Assembly: GCA_021825785.1 (NCBI GenBank)
Contig: JAKAGP010000141.1
Location: 1 to 5,832, forward strand
DNA length: 5,832 bases
Source: Nitrospirota bacterium
GTDB taxonomy: Bacteria; Nitrospirota; Thermodesulfovibrionia; Thermodesulfovibrionales; JdFR-88
Direction of reading: 5' to 3'
The notes under the pieces were generated by a model, which was not told the origin of the DNA, did not search any database, and saw nothing but the letters and a program-made list of their open reading frames with translations. How positions within the stretch are numbered: position 1 is the stretch's first letter; each line of letters starts with the position of its first letter. This document shows positions 1-5,764 of the stretch, one piece after another. Made by a program: the position numbers and the translations under genes.

Positions 1-3000
1 AAATTATCTTCTGGGCGGGATTGATCGCCTTGATAACATTTATTATCGCTTCCATGTTGTGAGGACGGCTTATCCAGACCACGTCATAATAATCGGGCCT
101 CGCGGCATAAAAAGCCTTGAAATCCGGCTTTTTGCCCTTTTTGCCTTTTTCCCCGAATATGACTTCTATGCCTTTTTGCTGGAGCCTGGATGTGCACGGT
201 TCAAGGCGCTCGGGAAACAGCAAAGGGAAGAGGGCAGGCCTGTAACCCAGTTCGGACAGGCACTCCAAAACGGTGTGGCTCCTGGGATAGCCGGTTCCGA
301 GCCCCGGGTCGGGCACGCGGTCCTCGACACACAGTATCCCGGCTTTTGTCCGGGCGGAACGGTCCCTGGCCAGGAGAATATTCTCCTTGGAAGGGGGATA
401 ATGGCCGCTCAGCTCATTCGCCCATTTTTCGCGGAATTTCTCCCTGTTTATGGTCTGCAGCTCCATGGCCCCGTTTTTTGAGCCAGTGCCGAATTCGTAA
501 TGTATCATTAATGCGGACGGCTGGAATACAACTTTGTAGCCGGCGTCCCTGATCTTCATGCACAGGTCCGTTTCCTCATAATACGCCGGGCAAAAGCGCT
601 CATCGAACATGCCGGTTTGTTTAAAGATATCGCTTTTTACCAGCAGGCAGGCCCCCGAACAATAGTCCACTTCTTTGACATAGCAGTATTCGGGTTTGAA
701 TGGATCATCGCCTCTCCCGTAACCGAGACAGGAGCCGTCATTCCATATGATGCTGCCCGCCTCCTGCAGGCTGCCGTCCGGAAGGATGAGCTTCCCTCCA
801 ACGGCGCCGCAACCACTGATTTCTCTTGTTGTTTTTATCAACGAGGACAAAAGCCCCGGCATTATCTGGGTGTCGTTGTTCAGGAACAAAAGCCATTCGC
901 CCTTAGCCGCCGCCGCGCCCTGATTGCAGGCCAGGACGAACCCCCTGTTTTCACCGTTTCGTATGATGACGGCGTTATCAATCCTGTCCAAAAGAAGGGG
1001 CGTTTGATCGTTCGAACCATTGTCTACGATTATCACCTCGTACGGGACATCCGCGTTCGCCTTCAAAGATTCCAGACACTGGTAGCCGTATTCCGCCATG
1101 CCCGCGAAACACAGGACAATTGAAACCTTCGGACTGGCATATATGGGCAGCTCAAGCCTTGAAGAAGGGTTTTTCAGAAAGAGATCCAGTTTCAACTGGA
1201 GAAAAGCCCGCAAGTATTGCTTTACATTATCTGCATCAATTGCGGGCCGGTCCCTTTCAGGCTCCGCTTCCGCGCCGCCCGCTTTTGCCCTTTCCAGCAC
1301 ACATCCTGCCAGCATGGCCGTGATGGCCGGGTTTACGGCTTTTTCCTCATTGAGAGCTTCGAGGACCGCGATAGCGTAATCGTTCCTGCCATTTTCAATG
1401 AGCCTTTTCGCAAGCAATCCAAACGCGGAAGGCGCGTCCATAAAACGGCCTGCCCGTTTCGCGAGGGTTTTGCCCCTTTCCTTCCTCCCGGTGCAAAAGC
1501 AGGCCAGGGCAAGCGCCAGCAGGTCCATCGGATGAGCGCCGCCGCTTTTTTCGCTTTTTTCTCTTTTTTCGAGCATCGAGACAGCCGCCTCAGCCTGGCC
1601 GGACAAGACCTGGCAGCAGGCATACAGATAACTTGTTTCAGTCCTCTCAAGGGGAGAGGCGAATCCCTTGTCGATGGCCTGCATGGCTTCTTCATAACGC
1701 CCAAGCGACCACAATGCGTTCGCCATTCCCAAATATGCCCTCTTGTAACCAGGTCTGAGTTCGGCTACCCTGCGCCAGTTCTCAAGGCTGTCATCGAACC
1801 TGTTGAGTTCCGCTGCCTGAATGGCAAGCTCCACGGACGCCTCAAACCCGTCAGCGCCCTTTTCGGAAAGTTTCACTTTGCCCAACTCGTAATAATCGCT
1901 GCCTTTTTCCTTTACCTTGTCCGTGCTCAGCTTCCCGTAATGGTGGATGGGGATGCCTGAGAGCAAGAATTTTATGCCCGCCTCTTCAAGCGAGGCCTCC
2001 ACCATCTCATGGACGGGTTTTCTGAAACGTATCCTTTCATCGTTAGCAAAGAGCCTTACCTTAACGCTCGGCACCCAGCCCGTGCCCGCCTGTTCCGGGT
2101 ATTTCCCATCGTTTGCCGTCCAGCCCCATAACCCTGGCGACTGGACATAATTTCTTGTATTAAAGCTGTAGGCGGTCTTATTATTGTCCGCGCCCTCTAT
2201 CAGCGACCTCAATTGCTTCCGGTCTTCCGGAGATATCACCTCGTCCGCGTCCATCGCCAGTATCCATCCGCCTTGCGCCTGTGAGATGGAAAAATTCCTG
2301 GCCGCAGAGAAATCCCCCGTCCACTCGAAATCGAAGACCCTGGCGCCCAGGGCTCTCGCTATGTCCTTTGTCCGGTCGGCCGAGCCTGTGTCCACCAATA
2401 TTATCTCGTCCGCAAACGGCCTGAAATTCAGGAGAGCGCGCACGATGTCTTTTTCCTCGTTTTTCACTATCATGCACACGGACAGCCCATGGCTGTTTCT
2501 GTGTTTATTTTCTTCGAGTATTTCGGCTGGGATCTCCTTCGGGCCAAGGATGTCCCTTATCTGAAGCGCGGCGGAAAGAGTGTCGTCGTCAACACCAAAA
2601 GACAGAAAAATATCTTCGATCGTTTCAAGCGCTTCCCTGTTCAGGCCCCGCCTTAAATAAAACTCCGCCAGTATATGCCTTAAGCGTTTTTTTGCAGGAT
2701 AAAAAGAGACCGCCTGCAACAGATTTGCTATCGCCCTGTCAATTATTCCCTCATCGGCTCCGGGCATCCCGGTGACCACGGTGTAGTAATTCGTGATTAT
2801 GTCATCCACAGCGGGAGAAAGGATGAAAGCCTTCTCAAAAAGTGCGAATGCTTCCTCTTTTTTGCCTTCCGCCCACCTGAGAGCCCCAAGGTTGGCGTAA
2901 GCCTCGCCATAACCCCCGTCAGCCTTTATGGCCTCTTCAAAAAACGAGGCCGCAACGGCTGGCCCGTCCTCTTTAACTTTTTTGAACTGGACCAGACCCA

Positions 3001-5131
3001 TAAGGTTAAGCGCGCCAGCCCCATTGTGCAGCTCAAGTGCCTGCGATGCAAACCGCTCCGCCTCCTGCATCTCCCCAAGGCCCTCCTTGCAATATCCTTT
3101 AAGCTCGAAATCAACCGCGTCCGCTGAATCCGGTCCGTCATCGGCTTTTCCAGGTATTTCTATTTTTGAGAGCACTTCAAGCGCGTGGCCGAACTTGGCA
3201 TTCCTGGCAAGCACACGCGCGAACCGGTAATATTGGCTTCTCACGAATGGAGAATTATCCATTGGGGATTCCTTGATGGCCCGGACGAAGGCCTCAACCG
3301 CCTTTTCCAGATCGCCTTTTTGCTCCATCTTCACCGCTTCTTCAAATGTCTTCAGAGAACTTTTTTTTGCATCGGAGCCATTCGCATCGATAGCTCCCCA
3401 TTTATCTTCGAAGTTCTCTCTGTCAGTGAAAAACCCGTCTGCCCCGGAAAAAACTTTAGTTTTATACGCCTCATCTCTATGGATAATCGTACCGGCGTCG
3501 ACAAAACACTTTGAGCCTTCAAGCACGGCCCGCTGAAGCAAGTCCAGCATTGCAAAACGCCGCGAACTGAACGTTTCGTCAAAAAGACCCGTCTTTTCAA
3601 ACAGCTCACGGGTTGTAAAGGTGCAAAAATCATCAAGGCCCTGCGCGATAAAACGGCAGTTCTGATTTTTGGCCCTGAATTCGCGCTCAAACTCCTGCCA
3701 GTTGCCGCTCCCGTTCTTCCGTTGCCCGCCTTCCCCCGTCACTGGACCGGTAAACAGGCAGTCCGGAATTTTTTGCGGCCCCTCCGCAATTTTGCACATG
3801 GGCCCAATAATCGGAGGACCGGCCAAAATATCCTCTTCCGGCCCGCCTTCAATATTTCTCATGCAATCGAGCATCCCGCAGAGCCAGCCTTCCGTCACTT
3901 CCACGCCGCTGTCCAGAAGAACTATATATTGCCCTGACGCCGCCCTGATGCCTTCATTGCATACCGCGGAAAAACCTGCGCCGCCCGTTTCGACAAGCCT
4001 GTGCTGGGGATTTTGGGCCGCATGCTTTTTGATCCATTTCGAGATGCCGCCTGTAAGGCCATCGCCTGTGAGACGGCTTCCCGACAGGATTATCTCATGC
4101 GGCCCATGAGTATATTTCTCCAGAAGTGTCAGGCAGTTCTGTAAATTTTTTAACTTTTCAGGAACAGTCACCACGATAGAGACCATATTTTCGTTAATTT
4201 CCGTATGCGAAGAAAGTGCGCCCGCCGCTTTGCCACCCCGCACGGGCGCCGGTGCCATTTCTTTGTTTCCGTTCAGGAAAGAATCCGCCCATGCCAGACC
4301 GGCATCCAGGTAGATGTCCTCTTCCCGTGCGCAAAACCTTTCCAGGGCGAGGGCCTCAAGCGCCTTTCTTTTTTCATCATCATTTACCAGGTCAATGCAT
4401 TCGCTCACGAGCCGTCCATAGGGCGCCGCCACGAACGCGCCCCCGATGCCTCTGTCTATTTCCGTATTCTCATTGCATTCGGCAACCACAGCCTTGCTGT
4501 TTGAAAGCAGATAAGAAACCCTTACGAGTTCAAAAATACTTGATTCGTAAAAATGAAGATTAAGGACCACTTTCGATCTTGCTATAAAGGAATCGCGCTC
4601 AGCTCCGTAAACCCCAAAAAGCGTTTCCACCCTGAGGCCCTCCCGGCTTAACGCCTCAAGTATTTTTTTTCGCCTCTCGTTCAGTGAGCCGTAGAAAAGC
4701 ACATCTATGTCCTGGCTGGCAGCGGGTTTGATGCGCGCCATCTCCGGCCTGTAACCAATGGGCACATGGAAAACCGCATCTCCAAATCCCGCCGCCCTGA
4801 AAGCCTCTATATTTTTCAGGCTGTAATCCCAAACGGGAAAGCGCCCCAGCAGAGGTTTTATGGCCGCCCACATGGAAGACGGGTCGGCCTGCTCCAGGTT
4901 GTATATTATCGATCTTTCAGGCAGTCCCGCCATTTGCTCAGGCGTTAGCAGGTGCGCGCCAAAAACAATGTTCCAGCCGTCAGTAATGAAATCATTTAAA
5001 TTTATTTCTTTTGCTTGCGCCTTAAGTCCGTAACAGACCGTCTCCGCGATCTCCCGGAAGGCTTCGCTATGCTGATATAAAGGAGGCTCGATTATCGTGA
5101 CGGACGCTTTGCCAATTCCCAGATTGCTCAA
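1..5131 (-). CDS. Giant multi-module glycosyltransferase with TPR repeats (C-terminus cut by window)
   Basis: The frame is open for 1710 codons from TTG at 5131-5129 to the window edge, with no stop or frame break in a codon-by-codon reading. TTG was chosen because an in-frame TAA lies eight codons upstream, an AGGGAGA ribosome binding site sits nine bases before it, and the next in-frame ATG is far inside the first module. Module order is GT-B, degenerate GT-A, TPR, GT-A, TPR, GT-A, GT-B start. Each is described separately below. No signal peptide or membrane segment is visible, so it should act in the cytoplasm on nucleotide-sugar donors. It follows fliW on the same strand after a 243-base gap with its own promoter-like element, so it may form a separate unit. 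Flagellin glycosylation is the likeliest role from context. Surface polysaccharide synthesis is the main alternative. The GT/TPR nature is near certain; donor, linkage and acceptor are unknown. Confidence 0.93.
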   Translation of the reverse strand, partial: MSNLGIGKASVTIIEPPLYQHSEAFREIAETVCYGLKAQAKEINLNDFITDGWNIVFGAHLLTPEQMAGLPERSIIYNLEQADPSSMWAAIKPLLGRFPVWDYSLKNIEAFRAAGFGDAVFHVPIGYRPEMARIKPAASQDIDVLFYGSLNERRKKILEALSREGLRVETLFGVYGAERDSFIARSKVVLNLHFYESSIFELVRVSYLLSNSKAVVAECNENTEIDRGIGGAFVAAPYGRLVSECIDLVNDDEKRKALEALALERFCAREEDIYLDAGLAWADSFLNGNKEMAPAPVRGGKAAGALSSHTEINENMVSIVVTVPEKLKNLQNCLTLLEKYTHGPHEIILSGSRLTGDGLTGGISKWIKKHAAQNPQHRLVETGGAGFSAVCNEGIRAASGQYIVLLDSGVEVTEGWLCGMLDCMRNIEGGPEEDILAGPPIIGPMCKIAEGPQKIPDCLFTGPVTGEGGQRKNGSGNWQEFEREFRAKNQNCRFIAQGLDDFCTFTTRELFEKTGLFDETFSSRRFAMLDLLQRAVLEGSKCFVDAGTIIHRDEAYKTKVFSGADGFFTDRENFEDKWGAIDANGSDAKKSSLKTFEEAVKMEQKGDLEKAVEAFVRAIKESPMDNSPFVRSQYYRFARVLARNAKFGHALEVLSKIEIPGKADDGPDSADAVDFELKGYCKEGLGEMQEAERFASQALELHNGAGALNLMGLVQFKKVKEDGPAVAASFFEEAIKADGGYGEAYANLGALRWAEGKKEEAFALFEKAFILSPAVDDIITNYYTVVTGMPGADEGIIDRAIANLLQAVSFYPAKKRLRHILAEFYLRRGLNREALETIEDIFLSFGVDDDTLSAALQIRDILGPKEIPAEILEENKHRNSHGLSVCMIVKNEEKDIVRALLNFRPFADEIILVDTGSADRTKDIARALGARVFDFEWTGDFSAARNFSISQAQGGWILAMDADEVISPEDRKQLRSLIEGADNNKTAYSFNTRNYVQSPGLWGWTANDGKYPEQAGTGWVPSVKVRLFANDERIRFRKPVHEMVEASLEEAGIKFLLSGIPIHHYGKLSTDKVKEKGSDYYELGKVKLSEKGADGFEASVELAIQAAELNRFDDSLENWRRVAELRPGYKRAYLGMANALWSLGRYEEAMQAIDKGFASPLERTETSYLYACCQVLSGQAEAAVSMLEKREKSEKSGGAHPMDLLALALACFCTGRKERGKTLAKRAGRFMDAPSAFGLLAKRLIENGRNDYAIAVLEALNEEKAVNPAITAMLAGCVLERAKAGGAEAEPERDRPAIDADNVKQYLRAFLQLKLDLFLKNPSSRLELPIYASPKVSIVLCFAGMAEYGYQCLESLKANADVPYEVIIVDNGSNDQTPLLLDRIDNAVIIRNGENRGFVLACNQGAAAAKGEWLLFLNNDTQIMPGLLSSLIKTTREISGCGAVGGKLILPDGSLQEAGSIIWNDGSCLGYGRGDDPFKPEYCYVKEVDYCSGACLLVKSDIFKQTGMFDERFCPAYYEETDLCMKIRDAGYKVVFQPSALMIHYEFGTGSKNGAMELQTINREKFREKWANELSGHYPPSKENILLARDRSARTKAGILCVEDRVPDPGLGTGYPRSHTVLECLSELGYRPALFPLLFPERLEPCTSRLQQKGIEVIFGEKGKKGKKPDFKAFYAARPDYYDVVWISRPHNMEAIINVIKAINPAQKII
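2..345 (-). other. Module 7: start of a further GT-B-like domain (residues 1596-1710, cut)
   Basis: AGILCVEDRVPDPGLGTGYP (1597-1616) followed by HTVLECLSELGYRPALFPL is the usual first strand and helix of a GT4-like N-lobe that often follows module-6-type domains. A lysine-rich stretch EKGKKGKKPD lies at 1661-1670, then DYYDVVWISRPHNM (1680-1693). The donor-binding lobe must lie beyond the left edge. A full GT-B domain would add roughly 250-300 residues, which suggests a protein near or above 1950 residues. Confidence 0.65.
407..1132 (-). other. Module 6: canonical rhamnosyltransferase-type family-2 GT (residues 1334-1575)
   Basis: The sequence shows KVSIVLCFAG at the first strand, YEVIIVDNGSNDQT (1364-1377) for nucleotide binding, NRGFVLACNQG (1395-1405), and LLFLNNDTQIMPG (1414-1426) carrying the metal-binding motif. 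It continues with VDYCSGACLLVKSDIF (1488-1503), GMFDERF (1507-1513) and YYEETDLCMKIRDAGYKVVF (1517-1536), which includes the predicted catalytic acidic residues at 1519-1522. This set is typical of O-antigen and rhamnan-type transferases in GT family 2. It appears complete and active. The sugar transferred is not deducible. Confidence 0.9.
1352..1846 (-). other. Module 5: second TPR-like block (residues 1096-1260)
   Basis: Helix pairs include FEASVELAIQAAELNRFDDS (1096-1115), AYLGMANALWSLGRYEEAMQ (1132-1151) and LYACCQVLSGQAEAAVSML (1169-1187), then weaker repeats through residue 1260. A short charged linker of EKR/EKS triplets (1188-1196) interrupts the array. SunS-type transferases are commonly followed by TPRs, so modules 4 and 5 may have been acquired as one unit. 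A role in acceptor binding is inferred. Confidence 0.72.
1544..1570 (-). repeat. Three tandem 9-base units encoding Glu-Lys-Arg/Ser
   Basis: On the coding strand the units are GAAAAAAGA, GAAAAAAGC and GAAAAAAGC, back to back. They encode EKR, EKS and EKS (residues 1188-1196) inside TPR block 5. Because the unit is a multiple of three, copy-number change would lengthen or shorten a charged linker without breaking the frame. Confidence 0.85.
1877..2488 (-). other. Module 4: canonical SunS/WaaE-type family-2 glycosyltransferase (residues 882-1085)
   Basis: The opening LSVCMIVKNEEKD (883-895) is the signature of this family. It is followed by EIILVDTGSADRTKDIA (909-925, nucleotide binding), FEWTGDFSAARNFS (936-949), and the metal-binding MDADE at 960-964. 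The sub-family tail is also present: SVKVRLFANDERIRF (1022-1036), PVHEMV (1039-1044) and IPIHHYGKLS (1060-1069). Every motif expected for catalysis is intact. Family members include peptide S-glycosyltransferases such as SunS and LPS-core enzymes such as WaaE, so the sugar and acceptor cannot be read from the sequence. Confidence 0.88.
2522..3358 (-). other. Module 3: TPR helical block (residues 592-870)
   Basis: This is a series of TPR-like helix pairs. Clear units are residues 592-623 (EEAVKMEQKGDLEKAVEAF), about 673-706 (GYCKEGLGEMQEAERFASQA), 707-741 (ALNLMGLVQF, then SFFEEAIKAD) and 742-775 (AYANLGALRWAEGKKEEAF). More divergent helices follow to about 870 (ILAEFYLRRGLNREALETI). The Gly/Ala and aromatic pattern of TPRs is visible. 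TPR arrays bind protein partners, and here the block links a degenerate and an active transferase, so it may present a protein acceptor. Confidence 0.8.
3392..4186 (-). other. Module 2: degenerate family-2-like GT-A domain (residues 316-580)
   Basis: The module opens with MVSIVVTVPEKLKNLQNCL, a GT-A first strand, and has the usual late motif TTRELFEKTGLFDETF (506-521), so the fold is recognisable. The catalytic motifs are changed. Where active relatives have VDNxSxDGT it reads IILSGSRLTGDGL. The DXD-type metal motif is LLDSGVEV (405-412), with glycine in place of the second aspartate. Where an acidic ED/EE-x-D-L should stand it reads FAMLDLLQR (526-534). Comparison with module 6 of the same protein (NNDT and YYEETDLCMK) makes the loss clear. 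I infer a non-catalytic or much altered domain, perhaps structural or acceptor-binding. Confidence 0.65.
4262..5131 (-). other. Module 1: CgeB-like GT-B glycosyltransferase domain (residues 1-290)
   Basis: This is the N-terminal part of the giant protein. The first 130 residues alternate beta and helix in the style of a GT-B N-lobe, including WNIVFGAHLL and IIYNLEQADP. The C-lobe begins at DIDVLFYGSLNERR (141-154) and continues through VVLNLHFYE (188-196), FELVRVSYLL (200-209) and VVAE (215-218). This run is typical of the CgeB/Glyco_trans_1_2 type, in which the glutamates near 201 and 218 lie where GT-B enzymes contact the donor nucleotide. The motif set looks intact, so I infer an active transferase. 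The assignment is from motif recall, not a profile search. Confidence 0.75.
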
Positions 5132-5140
5132 ATTCTTTTG

Positions 5141-5147
5141 TCTCCCT
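5141..5147 (-). promoter_or_regulatory. Ribosome binding site of the giant gene, deciding its TTG start
   Basis: AGGGAGA stands nine bases before the TTG codon at 5131. No ATG or GTG in this frame is near, and an in-frame TAA bounds the frame upstream, so this site fixes the start. It overlaps an ACAGGGA motif (5143-5149) that matches the core of CsrA binding sites. Confidence 0.7.
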
Positions 5148-5164
5148 GTCCATTACCGGCTTAA

Positions 5165-5183
5165 GCGGACATTAAATGCCCGC
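5165..5183. repeat. Near-perfect palindrome in the predicted leader
   Basis: The minus strand reads GCGGGCATT, T, AATGTCCGC: nine-base arms with one G-T pair around a single central base. In RNA it would form a GC-capped stem 33 bases before the TTG start. It could be a leader hairpin or a protein-binding dyad. The adjacent GCTTAAGC is a separate 8-base palindrome that could compete for pairing. Confidence 0.5.
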
Positions 5184-5190
5184 CAGACTG

Positions 5191-5204
5191 CCACAATACA
5201 GTGG
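5191..5204. repeat. Short inverted repeat at the predicted transcription start
   Basis: CCAC and GTGG flank a six-base loop, with further weak pairing outside through a bulge. It overlaps the position (about 5200) where the sigma-54-like element would start transcription. It is small and could be chance. Confidence 0.25.
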
Positions 5205-5211
5205 TCAAAAA

Positions 5212-5226
5212 GCAATTATTATGCCC
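5212..5226 (-). promoter_or_regulatory. Candidate sigma-54 (-24/-12) promoter for the giant gene
   Basis: The minus strand reads GGGCATAATAATTGC followed by TT. Against TGGCACG-N4-TTGCW it keeps GGCA and TTGC with exact spacing of the invariant GG and GC, and differs at three flexible positions. Transcription would begin near 5200, giving a leader of about 70 bases. A near match to the IHF consensus WATCAA-N4-TTR lies just upstream at 5233-5245 (last base differs). Sigma-54 control of late flagellar genes is common in several lineages. A chance match in AT-rich DNA is possible. Confidence 0.4.
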
Positions 5227-5245
5227 ATCATAAAAATCTTTGATT

Positions 5246-5265
5246 TCAATAAGTTAAATTATTGA
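5246..5265. promoter_or_regulatory. Perfect 7-6-7 inverted repeat upstream of the promoter candidate
   Basis: The arms TCAATAA and TTATTGA are separated by six bases. The centre lies about 55 bases before the predicted transcription start, a position where a dimeric regulator could bind. The arms match no operator that I recognise, and AT-rich DNA gives such dyads by chance fairly often. Confidence 0.4.
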
Positions 5266-5317
5266 CAGCCAGAAATTTGACGGATTATTTACTGGATCGG
5301 AAAGCCGGAAAGATCAG

Positions 5318-5344
5318 TCCTGACGGTCTTTTGACGTTTCAGGA
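5318..5344 (-). terminator. Imperfect hairpin after fliW, weak terminator candidate
   Basis: The arms TCCTGA and TCAGGA enclose an inner GTC/GAC stem with an AAAA loop, about 30 bases after the fliW stop. The run after the stem on the minus strand is CTGATCTTT, so a proper U-tract is missing. It may protect the 3' end or attenuate transcription, or be incidental. Confidence 0.3.
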
Positions 5345-5374
5345 ATGAAAAATGGGCAAGGTGATACGAGCTGT

Positions 5375-5764
5375 CTAAAGCCGTTCGGGCAGAAGTTGCA
5401 CGCCTTTCATGGATGCCGGGTTTAAAAGCAGCGGCGCTTTCAGGTTGGGAATGAGCTTACCAGCTTCCACCCTGAGGATAAGGAGCACCGCAAGGTCCTC
5501 ATTCTGTTCAAGGTCCAAAAGCTGCCTGACCGGCTCATCCACATTGACCTGATAACCAGCCGTTACAGTTTCGGGCGCGGCGACGATGAAGGCGACATCC
5601 GGGTTATCGATGGACTGGAGCCATTTTAAAGGGGTATCCTTGTAATCCATAAGGACGTACCGCTTAAGGGCGGAAAACCCCGGTATGCCTTCGGGAAACT
5701 GTATTGTCCTCGTGTCTTCGACCTCAAGGTCGCCAAAACGAGAGGTCTTAAATTTTATCTTCAC
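5375..5764 (-). CDS. fliW: Flagellar assembly factor FliW
   Basis: The product has 129 residues, starting with GTG and ending with TAG. Family hallmarks are the N-terminal beta strands MKIKFKTSRFGDLEVED, the signature FPEGIPGFSALKRYVL (23-38), LKWLQSIDNPDVAFIV (47-62), and near the C-terminus NLKAPLLLNP followed by KGVQ. FliW binds flagellin and CsrA in the cytoplasm. Free FliW sequesters CsrA allosterically and relieves repression of flagellin translation, while flagellin build-up recaptures FliW. The start is supported by GAGGAGG six bases upstream. The first 17 bases overlap the end of the preceding gene, which suggests translational coupling. The protein ends at QLLPERL, somewhat earlier than many homologues that continue with a YPLRHPL-like tail. 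The identification is firm. Confidence 0.95.
   Translation of the reverse strand: MKIKFKTSRFGDLEVEDTRTIQFPEGIPGFSALKRYVLMDYKDTPLKWLQSIDNPDVAFIVAAPETVTAGYQVNVDEPVRQLLDLEQNEDLAVLLILRVEAGKLIPNLKAPLLLNPASMKGVQLLPERL

Larger units (their letters stand above)
5132..5374. other. Non-coding gap between fliW and the giant gene
   Basis: The gap is 243 bases, AT-rich compared with its flanks, and has no convincing ORF; in particular no csrA lies here. It holds an imperfect hairpin after fliW, a 7-6-7 dyad, a sigma-54-like element, two further inverted repeats in the predicted leader, and the ribosome binding site. Each is listed separately. Confidence 0.85.

Noticed and set aside
1544..1570. dnaX-type A-AAA-AAG frameshift signals in the three A6G tracts
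   Set aside because: The reading phase is GAA AAA AGx, not xxA AAA AAG, so the slippery codons are not in the required register.
1217..1960. A 247-codon plus-strand ORF
   Set aside because: It lies antisense to modules 5 and 6, which have clear GT and TPR motifs. Its own translation has biased composition and no recognisable motif, so it is a shadow frame.
2181..2477. A minus-strand ORF of 98 codons, and similar ones at 1333-1704, 2926-3141, 3352-3690 and 4656-4871
   Set aside because: They are out-of-frame readings of the giant gene on the same strand; the in-frame reading gives canonical GT or TPR motifs at these places.
59..4563. Many other plus-strand ORFs of 60-170 codons
   Set aside because: All overlap the large minus-strand gene in antisense, overlap one another in several frames, and show no domain-like sequence.
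5070..5153. An ATG start at 5153 (MDRETKEF...) for the gene after fliW
   Set aside because: It is in another frame and meets a stop after 28 codons; it does not join the GT frame.
5262..5291. A plus-strand sigma-70 promoter, TTGACA with TATTTA 18 bases later
   Set aside because: The -10 is a poor match and it would drive transcription antisense into fliW with no gene to express.
5132..5374. A csrA gene between fliW and the giant gene, as in fliW-csrA operons
   Set aside because: Neither strand has an ORF here with the CsrA start (MLVLTRK-like) or length; all frames are broken by stops.
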